Below, piece after piece: positions 1-5,044 of a stretch of DNA of 7,797 nucleotides. Where the stretch lies: assembly GCA_016193545.1 (NCBI GenBank), contig JACPSA010000106.1, positions 2,602-10,398 of the forward strand, given 5' to 3'. This DNA is from Chloroflexota bacterium (GTDB lineage: Bacteria; Chloroflexota; Dehalococcoidia; Dehalococcoidales; UBA2162). Below the pieces are notes generated by a model that was given only the letters and a program-made list of their open reading frames with translations, did not search any database and was not told where the DNA came from. The position numbers and the translations under genes were made by a program. Numbering within the stretch: the first letter of the stretch is position 1; the number at the start of each line of letters is the position of its first letter.

Positions 1-24
1 CTTCGCCCCCTCTCAAAGTCACTT

Positions 25-49
25 CTTCCTTTCCTTCTAGGAGAGGAAG
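25..49. repeat. Short inverted repeat (10-bp stem, 5-nt loop)
   Basis: CTTCCTTTCC and GGAGAGGAAG pair over 10 positions (one G-T wobble) around the loop TTCTA. Neither strand has a run of T directly after the stem, so it is not a typical Rho-independent terminator. Its pyrimidine/purine arms resemble the CCCCTTCTCC/GGAGAAGGGG hairpin at 391-415, so it may be a remnant of the same kind of dispersed repeat. It lies upstream of the small membrane protein gene; no function is assigned. Confidence 0.35.
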
Positions 50-105
50 ATAAAAAAGGGTGAGGTTGATAAGCAATCTGTAATGCTATTTGGAAGGAGA
101 CTAAT

Positions 106-315
106 ATGAAGAATTTCGGTTTGGTGAGTGCGATTATTTATACCGGAATATCGCTGGTGGACGCCAGCCTTTTCCTGCTTGCTACTCTAGCAGGCAAATA
201 TACCGCAGTGGAACGCATCGGTGGCGCCGCCTGGGTGTTCTTACTGTCAATGATTATCTTGATGCCCATTGTGACGCCACTGGTGAAGAAGAAAATAGGT
301 GGTAGCGGTAGCTAG
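106..315 (+). CDS. Small two-helix membrane protein, function unknown
   Basis: A 69-residue protein that I do not recognise. Two hydrophobic stretches, about residues 6-30 and 38-59, are separated by a short polar segment (GKYTAVER). The second is followed by a basic cluster (KKK) and a Gly/Ser tail, suggesting two membrane-spanning helices with the C-terminus in the cytoplasm. The start is well supported: GGAAGGAGA ends 5 nt before the ATG, a strong Shine-Dalgarno site. The TAG stop lies within the CTAG at the left edge of a MITE-like element. If the insertion is removed and one TA kept, the codon still reads TAG, so the element has probably not truncated the protein. No clear promoter was found in the preceding 105 bases. 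Confidence 0.7.
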   Translation: MKNFGLVSAIIYTGISLVDASLFLLATLAGKYTAVERIGGAAWVFLLSMIILMPIVTPLVKKKIGGSGS

Positions 316-530
316 TGTCTTGTCAGGTTAATTACTGAAGCAATACTACTTGAGCACCTATTAAGTTGCTGACGACCTCATCCCCTTTATCCCCTTCTCC
401 TGACAGGAGAAGGGGAAGACATCGTAGAGAGGGGGATGGGCATTCGACTGAATCCCGCCAATAAATCAGGGCACATCTCCCGTCTCCAATAAAAAAGTAA
501 AATAGTCACCATTTACCTGACGTGACACTA
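313..530. mobile_element. MITE-like element with terminal inverted repeats
   Basis: The left end TAGTGTCTTGTCAGGTTAAT (313-332) matches the reverse complement of the right end (511-530, TAGTGTCACGTCAGGTAAAT) at 17 of 20 positions. Both ends sit in CTAG (312-315 and 528-531), consistent with TA target duplication in a CTAG site, as is known for IS630/Tc1-type transposons. The 218-bp interior has no ORF of note. It carries a strong hairpin at 391-415 (11-bp stem CCCCTTCTCCT/AGGAGAAGGGG, loop GAC). A transposase-less miniature element mobilised in trans is the best reading; the family assignment is inferred from the ends only. It fills the gap between the membrane protein gene and the end of the redox operon. 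Confidence 0.65.
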
Positions 531-582
531 GACAGAATGGTTAGGCATCACCATAAAATAGAAGAAAGAGAGCTGCCGCGAC

Positions 583-747
583 TCATTCCTCCAGCGGGAC
601 GGCGTGCTGGATGATTTCCAGGTTGCAACTCTGGTGTTGTTCACACCACTGCTGGCACTTCTCGGCCCACTCTTTCTCTTTATAAGCGAAGCCACAGACT
701 TCACAAAGATAGAAGGTAACACCTTTTTTACGTAGCTCTTTAACCAC
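583..747 (-). CDS. Small Cys-rich (zinc-ribbon-like) protein
   Basis: A 54-residue protein, third gene of the redox operon, starting 47 nt after the trxB-like stop. It has five cysteines: C15-x2-C18 in YLCEVCGFAY, then C31, C35 and C41 in EKCQQWCEQHQSC. This spacing suggests a metal-binding or redox zinc-ribbon-like fold. The start is a GTG, because the codon just upstream in frame is TAG; only a weak Shine-Dalgarno (ATAGGTG) precedes it. The alternative reading frame across the same bases gives a low-complexity Ser/Arg product and is a shadow. The coding pattern (YKEKEWAEKCQQWC, NLEIIQHAV) looks like a real conserved small protein, but I cannot assign a biochemical function. Co-transcription with a disulfide reductase and a glutaredoxin suggests a thiol or metal role (inference). 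Confidence 0.7.
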   Translation of the reverse strand: MVKELRKKGVTFYLCEVCGFAYKEKEWAEKCQQWCEQHQSCNLEIIQHAVPLEE

Positions 748-794
748 CTATGGATGAACACCTATCCAGTTCCAATATCCAGACACAGCACCAG

Positions 795-1709
795 TTAAGT
801 TGCCAGCCTTTGCAGGTAACGGTGTGCTTGAAGCACCGCCTTCGCCCCTTCGCCAGCCGCCACCACAATCTGCTTCTCCGGCACATCGGTCACATCCCCG
901 GCGGCATAGAGTCCGGGAACGGTGGTTTCACAAGAGCGGTTGATGGGCACCTCGCCCCATTGATTAAGCTCGACAAGCCCCTTTACCGGCTCGGAGTTAG
1001 GCACCAGTCCAATTTCAATAAAGACCCCGCCAACCTCCAGGCGTTTACTCCGGCCGCTCTTTAGCTCTTTGATTACTATCCCTTTGACAAACTCGTTGCC
1101 TTCTATTTTCTCTGTTTGATATTGGGTAAAGATACTGATGTTTTTAGGCTCGTTTAGCTTTTCAACAAGGATAGCGTCGCCGGTTAGAGGCGTCAGTGAG
1201 ACCAGGTCCACATGCTCGGCAATTTTGACCATGTCCAGTGCCGCCTCAAGAGCCGAGTTACCACCGCCAACCACAGCCACCTTCTGCCCGGCGAAAACAG
1301 GGCCGTCACAAATGGCACAATAGGTAACCCCTTTACCGGCGAACTCCGCTTCCCCAGGCACATTGAGCTGCCTGGGCCTCTTGCCGGTAGCCAGGATTAC
1401 CACTCTAGCCTGATATTTATCGCCGGCCTCGGATATAGCCTCGAAGCCGTTTTCAATCCGTTCCAGCCGAGAAATCTGTTGACCGATTTTCTGCTCTATC
1501 GGATACTGGCTCATCTGACTCTGGAACTTAGCAATCAGCTCCGGGCCCTCGATAAACTGATAGCCCAAGTAGTTCTCAATGCCCAGCGTCCTGTTTACCT
1601 GCCCGCCGATATCGCCGCTTACCAGCAGGACATTCAAACGCTTGCGGGCAGCATAAACGCTGGCTGCCAGCCCGGCCGGACCTCCGCCAATTATTAGCAA
1701 ATCGTACAT
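795..1709 (-). CDS. Thioredoxin reductase-like flavoprotein (AhpF C-terminal type)
   Basis: A 304-residue FAD/NAD(P)H-dependent dithiol reductase, full length for the low-Mr thioredoxin reductase family. Visible motifs: FAD-binding GGGPAG (8-13), ATG (107-109), redox-active C131-A-I-C134-D-G, nucleotide-binding GGGNSA (148-153) and second FAD motif GLYAAGDV (266-273). The segment after the nucleotide-binding glycines reads VSLTPLTGDAIL and lacks the HRRxxxR motif that binds the NADPH phosphate in classical TrxB. The C-terminal half (GVFIEIGLVPN, PEKQIVVAAGEGAKA) resembles AhpF, which uses NADH. There is no AhpF-type N-terminal thioredoxin-fold domain; the glutaredoxin-like gene 36 nt upstream could fill that role. 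I infer a soluble reductase that passes NAD(P)H electrons to that partner. The ATG at 1709 starts directly before the FAD Rossmann strand, as usual in the family. Confidence 0.93.
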   Translation of the reverse strand: MYDLLIIGGGPAGLAASVYAARKRLNVLLVSGDIGGQVNRTLGIENYLGYQFIEGPELIAKFQSQMSQYPIEQKIGQQISRLERIENGFEAISEAGDKYQARVVILATGKRPRQLNVPGEAEFAGKGVTYCAICDGPVFAGQKVAVVGGGNSALEAALDMVKIAEHVDLVSLTPLTGDAILVEKLNEPKNISIFTQYQTEKIEGNEFVKGIVIKELKSGRSKRLEVGGVFIEIGLVPNSEPVKGLVELNQWGEVPINRSCETTVPGLYAAGDVTDVPEKQIVVAAGEGAKAVLQAHRYLQRLAT

Positions 1710-1745
1710 GCTGCCCCGACCCGCCAGACAGACTAACCGAACACT

Positions 1746-1982
1746 CTATGACAGCAAATTATCCAACATACTCTGGTTAAAACCAACGACAATCTTATCA
1801 TCAACCGTAATAACAGGCACTCCCATCTGGTGTGACTTGTCTATCATTTCCTTGGCTTTAACTCTGTCTTTAGCTACATCATACTCAGTATAAGAAATCC
1901 CTTTACGCGAAAGATACTCCTTCGCCCGATGACACCATGGTCAGGTAGGAGTAGTGTAAATAACTACGTTCTTATCAGCCAC
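1746..1982 (-). CDS. Glutaredoxin-like protein with in-frame TGA (probable selenocysteine) at the catalytic position
   Basis: A 79-codon reading frame interrupted only by TGA at 1941-1943, codon 14. Around it the product reads YTTPT-[TGA]-PWC-HRAKEYL, matching the glutaredoxin active site TPTCPWC with TGA in place of the first, nucleophilic Cys; the second Cys (17) is kept. Downstream, GVPVITVDDKIVVGFN contains the family's cis-Pro TVP-like loop and the GF motif, in normal thioredoxin-fold order (beta-alpha-beta-alpha-beta-beta-alpha). The start is GTG at 1982, with a perfect GGAGG 7 nt upstream and a good promoter at 2030-2058. A stem-loop of SECIS-like geometry follows the TGA. Sec-containing glutaredoxins are known in some bacteria, so readthrough as selenocysteine is the best explanation. 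A nonsense mutation or base error changing TGT/TGC to TGA remains possible. Open-reading-frame callers will miss the gene or start it after the TGA. Confidence 0.8.
1907..1943 (-). promoter_or_regulatory. Candidate bacterial SECIS element
   Basis: Read on the minus strand, the UGA (1943-1941) is followed 15 nt later by GCGAAGG AGUAU CUUUCGC (1925-1907). This is a 7-bp stem (one G-U pair) closed by a 5-nt loop with G as its second base; if the A-U pair also closes, the loop is GUA with G first. The loop G lies about 23 nt after the UGA. Known bacterial SECIS elements sit within the coding region just downstream of UGA, with the apical loop about 16-37 nt away and a G in the first two loop positions, recognised by SelB. 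The fit is by eye; no folding energy was computed. Confidence 0.6.
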
Positions 1983-2029
1983 TCTTTTACCTCCACAATA
2001 AAATACTTATGTTCTAACCTTCTTATCTA

Positions 2030-2058
2030 ATTATACTACAATCGCAACTAAATGAGAA
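2030..2058 (-). promoter_or_regulatory. Promoter of the glutaredoxin-reductase operon
   Basis: On the minus strand, TTCTCA (2058-2053, 4 of 6 to TTGACA) is followed by a 17-nt spacer and a perfect TATAAT (2035-2030). Transcription would begin near 2023, giving a leader of about 40 nt before the GTG at 1982 and its GGAGG site. Confidence 0.5.
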
Positions 2059-2079
2059 AGTTGATTCTACTCATTCTTG

Positions 2080-2310
2080 GGTGTTTATCAACCCCACCCC
2101 CCTTAATAAGGAGCTTGTATCATAAGTGCCGTTTTTAAGTCTTTTTGTCATTCCCACGTCCTTCAGCTGAAGGAGGAATCCAGAAATCGTGCCTAATTAT
2201 ACCAATTTAGATTCCCGTTTTCACGGGAATGACGACTTTTAATACAAAGCTCTTAGTAAGGGAAGGGGGTCAGGTCGAAGACTCTTCGAGGGGATGGGTT
2301 GATAAATACC
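2080..2310. repeat. Large imperfect palindromic repeat, MITE-like
   Basis: The outer ends GGTGTTTATCAACCCCAC (2080-2097) and the reverse complement of 2293-2310 (GGTATTTATCAACCCATC) match at 15 of 18 positions. Inside them, 2098-2120 (CCCCCTT..GAGCTTGTAT) pairs loosely with 2242-2269, and GTCATTCCC (2147-2155) pairs with GGGAATGAC (2225-2233). Local hairpins lie at 2160-2173 (CCTTCAGCTGAAGG), 2211-2230 (ATTCCCGT/ACGGGAAT) and 2275-2289 (TCGAAG/CTTCGA). The whole element is a nested hairpin with no coding capacity. The GTCATTCCC...GGGAAT core resembles dispersed repeats seen in many bacteria. It occupies most of the roughly 450-bp gap between the redox operon and the HNH gene. I see no gene in 1983-2434; 2311-2434 holds nothing I can name. 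Confidence 0.6.
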
Positions 2311-2434
2311 TTAGCGGCTGGGACTTATTTCCCACCGGGATATTGTGACAACTAAGTAAAAAAATGTAATTCTAGCTGGTGACATGGCTAACAGTAAAGC
2401 GATGAAGACATTTAGGCGGGCAGAGTATCCAATG

Positions 2435-2847
2435 TCACTGGAGAAGGTATTTTTGCCACTCGTTCCGGATATGAGGATAATAAGCCGGGATATAAAAAAC
2501 ACCGCGATGGCGTGGAGAGAAAGGCTGGTGAATAAGTCTCATTCCCGCCTCTTCAGGAGTCCTGCCCGCTTTACGCCGGTTACAGTGCACACAGGCGCTA
2601 ACCACATTCTCCCAGGTATGCTGCCCGTGCCGGTAACGCGGGATAACATGGTCTAAAGTCAGCTGCCGCGTTTCCTTACCACAGTACTGGCAGGTATAGC
2701 TATCGCGGCGGAAGAATGAATAAAGCCCGAACCATTTTCCAGCATCTCAGCCTTATCTTGATAAATCAAGACTACGGCACGCCGGACACGACAGATATTA
2801 AGTGGTTCATAGCTCTGATTTAGTACCAGAACCGGCATATCTATCAT
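2435..2847 (-). pseudogene. HNH endonuclease, interrupted by a frameshift
   Basis: The N-terminal part runs from ATG 2847 (MPVLVLNQSYEPLNICRVRRAVVLI, ENGSGFIHSS) and then leaves frame near 2705-2714. The following frame continues without a gap in the homology: RRDSYTCQYCGKETRQLTLDH, then TWENVVSACVHCNRRKAGRT, ending at TGA 2435-2437. Joined by restoring one base, this gives about 137 residues of a compact HNH nuclease with two zinc-binding CxxC pairs (CQYC, CVHC), the DH of the HNH active site and a central Asn (ENVV). The family is common beside housekeeping genes; its substrate is unknown. All other features, including both halves of the active site, are intact, so the break is recent or a base-calling error. 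Alternative start TTG 2868 is less likely; GGGAAG lies upstream of ATG 2847. It follows the DnaC-like gene by 85 nt and may have its own promoter. Confidence 0.8.
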
Positions 2848-2880
2848 TACTGAATCTTCCCGCCACAATAGAACTGGCTC

Positions 2881-2909
2881 ATTTTACTAAAAAGCCTCGG
2901 GCCTTGCAA
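2881..2909 (-). promoter_or_regulatory. Candidate promoter of the HNH gene
   Basis: On the minus strand, TTGCAA (2909-2904) is followed by a 17-nt spacer and TAAAAT (2886-2881), 4 of 6 and 5 of 6 matches to the sigma-70 consensus. It lies between the DnaC-like stop and the HNH start. The spacer contains AAGGCC-CGA-GGCTTTTT, a short stem and T-run that could also act as a weak terminator of the upstream operon. Confidence 0.4.
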
Positions 2910-2932
2910 ATTTCAGCTTCAGTGTCCCGGGG

Positions 2933-4333
2933 TCAGTATCCCTTTTTGACACTGCGGGGCACTCTCTTGTGACTGGTCACATCACTGCGGTAATGAGGAG
3001 CCATGATATTAAATGACAGGCATATCTTAGTATCGGCTAACCTGGAACTGATGCGGTTTTCCATTTCCTCTAATGAACTATTAGTGGTAATCACCGTCGC
3101 CAGACGCGCATTGTAACGGTGGTTAATAACTTGATAGAGCTTTTCCTGGGCCCAGGGAGTGGTTGCCTGCGCACCAAAGTCGTCCAGGACAAGTAGCGGA
3201 ACACTCTTAACACCTTCAAAGAGACGGTCATAAGATATCTTGCTGTCCGGACTGAAGCTGGAACGTAGATGGTCAAGAAAATCAGGGACAACGATAAACA
3301 GGGCGGGCTGCTTGTGCTGATAGCGATAATTAACGATTGCCGCCGCCAGATGGGTCTTGCCACAGCCATTGACACCCTGAAACAACAGCCAGCCATCGGG
3401 GGAGCGGGCAAAGTCAAAGGCAATATCGTAGGCTTCCTTCAGATTTTCACGTTGCTCCGGCGGCAAATTAGCCCGCTTCTGGTCAAAGTTGTCAAAGATC
3501 ATCGTTTTCTGCAGCTCGAACTCAGGGGCCCAGCTCGATGTAAAAAGCATTTGTGCTTTCCCATCATCGGTGCCTAACTGGTAAAAGTTGGCTGCCAGCA
3601 ACCGCGTGCGTATCCTGTCCTCCAGCTCATCAACAGGCACAATAGAAACGATTACCGTCGGTAGCTGATTACTGAAGCGATGATTCAGCAGTTGCTCCAG
3701 TTTTTCTTTAGCCCAGGGGGTACTGGACTGGGCACCCAGGTCATCCAAAATGAGCAACGGGGCATTACGCACCTGTTCAAAGAACTCATCATAAGGCATC
3801 TCACTATCGGGACTGAAACTGGAGCGCAGGTGGTCAAGCAGGTCGGGGGCGGTGATATAAAAAGCAGGCTGGTTCCTGGCGATACAATAGTTAGCAATTG
3901 CCGCCGCCAGATGCGTCTTGCCAGAACCACTGGGACCAGTTAAGACCAGCCATCCTTTAGGCTCGGAGGCAAAGGTCTTAGCCGCCTGGTAAACCAGGTT
4001 AAATCGCTCCCGGTTAACCGGATTCTCGCTTTTGCCCTGAGGCAACAAATTATCAAAGATGAAACGGGTTAGCGACCCGAGGTTACTGTAACGCTGCAAA
4101 CGGGCACGCCGCTCCTCGCCTAATTCCTGCTGCGTACAGCGGCAGGGAACCACCCGGCTGAAATCCGGCTTTCCTGAAGGCAGCAAAGGATGAACGAACC
4201 TGGCCCCTTTACAGATGTGACAGACTGACTCAGGTGAGGCTTCCGCCGGTTCAGCGCCGAACGATGTGTCCGTACTTGCCTTTGATATATTTGTCCGGGT
4301 CTGCTTTCTTAAAATCTCGCTGATATGCTCCAT
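2933..4333 (-). CDS. DnaC-like helicase loader with two tandem AAA+ modules
   Basis: A 466-residue protein, roughly twice the size of usual DnaC/DnaI/IstB-type ATPases (about 240-330). Order: an N-terminal Cys cluster (CHIC at 38-41, CRC at 64-66; possible zinc finger), then two AAA+ modules. Module 1 has Walker A GPSGSGKTH (133-141), Walker B LLILDD (193-198) and an Arg motif RIRTRL (240-245). Module 2 has GVNGCGKTH (320-328), LLVLDD (380-385) and RISSRL (427-432). The modules align without gaps at an offset of 187 residues, with about 58% identity over 118 positions by my count, so the gene arose by internal duplication. Module 2 keeps a sensor-1-like TTN (416-418); module 1 has VSI there. 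The start ATG 4333 has AGAAGG upstream and lies inside the DnaD-like gene (83-nt overlap). The position after dnaB and the DnaD-like gene supports a role in loading DnaB at origins or stalled forks. Confidence 0.88.
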   Translation of the reverse strand: MEHISEILRKQTRTNISKASTDTSFGAEPAEASPESVCHICKGARFVHPLLPSGKPDFSRVVPCRCTQQELGEERRARLQRYSNLGSLTRFIFDNLLPQGKSENPVNRERFNLVYQAAKTFASEPKGWLVLTGPSGSGKTHLAAAIANYCIARNQPAFYITAPDLLDHLRSSFSPDSEMPYDEFFEQVRNAPLLILDDLGAQSSTPWAKEKLEQLLNHRFSNQLPTVIVSIVPVDELEDRIRTRLLAANFYQLGTDDGKAQMLFTSSWAPEFELQKTMIFDNFDQKRANLPPEQRENLKEAYDIAFDFARSPDGWLLFQGVNGCGKTHLAAAIVNYRYQHKQPALFIVVPDFLDHLRSSFSPDSKISYDRLFEGVKSVPLLVLDDFGAQATTPWAQEKLYQVINHRYNARLATVITTNSSLEEMENRISSRLADTKICLSFNIMAPHYRSDVTSHKRVPRSVKKGY

Positions 4334-4961
4334 CAGTTTTACCTTCTGTTGCCCAGCGTTCTAGCATCGCTAGGATATAGCTCTTTTTACGTATGTTCTG
4401 GTTGACAGCCTCTTTGATGGCATCTCTCATCCACCCTTCCGGGTAGAGCTTTTCGGCCTCGCGTAGCTCATCAGCAATCATCGGGGTCAGTATGCCGATA
4501 TTCTCTTCGTAGAGGGCAAAGATATTCGGCTGGGGTTTCGTCTCGATATCAGCATACGCCGGTCCCCCGGTCTTCAGTCCGGGAAGGGTCAGTTCCCCAT
4601 TGTCGATTCTAGCGACCACTTGCCGGTCGGATTCGCTGTTAAGGAAATAAAGGTCTTCCGCAGCCCCGTCCCTGTCCAGTCTGATATGAAGAATCGTTCC
4701 CCGCTGGAGAGCCATTTCCAGGGCGTGACGCAGCGATTCCTCGGCTCGGTCGCCGAGGCTGCTCATCAGGCTCTGGTTATGCAACAGCTCCTGATAGGTG
4801 ACAAAACGGGGGTAACCCCGTTTGACATAAAGTGAGGAAAAAATGTGGAGGGTGGTCTTTAGCTCGGCAATATCGCTTATATCGGGCAGTATGGCGCTGA
4901 AGAAAAGATTGGGCAGAGGGGTGAACTGCATTTTAGCGGGGAAACCGGCGAACTTCTTCAT
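4251..4961 (-). CDS. DnaD-domain replication (primosome) protein
   Basis: A 236-residue protein. Residues about 20-110 look like an N-terminal winged-helix region; a charged linker leads to a DnaD-like domain at about 146-207 (NIFALYEENIGILTPMIADEL, then WMRDAIKEAV and SYILAMLERW), followed by a basic tail (DPDKYIKGKYGHIVRR). In Firmicutes, DnaD and DnaB/DnaI remodel the origin and load the replicative helicase; a similar role is inferred here from the neighbours dnaB and a DnaC-like gene. The start at 4961 has no Shine-Dalgarno: it lies in the second of two 75-nt near-copies of the gene's first 25 codons, 82 nt apart, and is overlapped by a 36-codon ORF that starts at the dnaB stop. Translation probably depends on coupling. 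The 3' end overlaps the DnaC-like gene by 83 nt. Confidence 0.88.
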   Translation of the reverse strand: MKKFAGFPAKMQFTPLPNLFFSAILPDISDIAELKTTLHIFSSLYVKRGYPRFVTYQELLHNQSLMSSLGDRAEESLRHALEMALQRGTILHIRLDRDGAAEDLYFLNSESDRQVVARIDNGELTLPGLKTGGPAYADIETKPQPNIFALYEENIGILTPMIADELREAEKLYPEGWMRDAIKEAVNQNIRKKSYILAMLERWATEGKTDGAYQRDFKKADPDKYIKGKYGHIVRR

Positions 4962-5044
4962 AGTAAATTAGTATGGCGCTGAAGAAAAGATTGGGCAGGG
5001 GGGTGAACTGCATTTTAGCGGGGAAGCCGTCGAACTTCTTCATA
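4888..5044. repeat. 82-bp tandem duplication of the DnaD gene start
   Basis: Positions 4888-4962 and 4970-5044 are 75-nt direct repeats differing at three positions (about 96% identical), with a period of 82. Each contains the ATG and first 25 codons of the DnaD-like gene (MKKF-x-GFPAKMQFTPLPNLF). As 82 is not a multiple of three, the extra copy is out of frame with the gene. Only three differences suggest a fairly recent event. Confidence 0.95.
4933..5043 (-). CDS. 36-codon overlapping ORF from the duplicated DnaD start
   Basis: The ATG at 5043 overlaps the dnaB stop (TTATGA) and encodes the duplicated DnaD N-terminus, then runs out of frame through the spacer (ILIYYEEVRRFPR) to TAA at 4933-4935. 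The stop lies 26 nt beyond the DnaD-like ATG at 4961. The ATGA overlap was probably the original coupled start of the DnaD-like gene before the duplication. It is now probably a by-product that acts as a leader ORF from which ribosomes could reinitiate; a function for the peptide itself is not supported. Confidence 0.4.
   Translation of the reverse strand: MKKFDGFPAKMQFTPLPNLFFSAILIYYEEVRRFPR

Noticed and set aside
391..415. Intrinsic terminator for the small membrane protein gene
   Set aside because: The stem is strong, but GAAGAC follows instead of a T-run, and it lies inside the MITE-like element.
528..761. 77-codon minus-strand ORF over the Cys-rich gene
   Set aside because: It is rich in Ser and Arg with no domain, and lies in another frame of the well-formed Cys-rich gene at 583-747.
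1212..1697. 161-codon + strand ORF opposite the reductase
   Set aside because: Antisense shadow of a confident gene; the translation has no recognisable motif.
1941..1943. TGA read as Trp or Gly through an altered genetic code
   Set aside because: dnaB, the Cys-rich gene, HNH, the DnaC-like gene and tatA all appear to end at TGA, so TGA is a normal stop here.
2080..2310. CRISPR array
   Set aside because: The repeats are inverted and nested, not regularly spaced direct repeats.
2384..2656. 90-codon + strand ORF over the HNH region
   Set aside because: The opposite strand carries the HNH zinc and active-site motifs, so this is a shadow.
2889..2905. Rho-independent terminator after the DnaC-like gene
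   Set aside because: The stem is only about 6 bp with a G-U pair and a 3-nt loop. It is noted with the promoter at 2881-2909 but is too weak to call alone.
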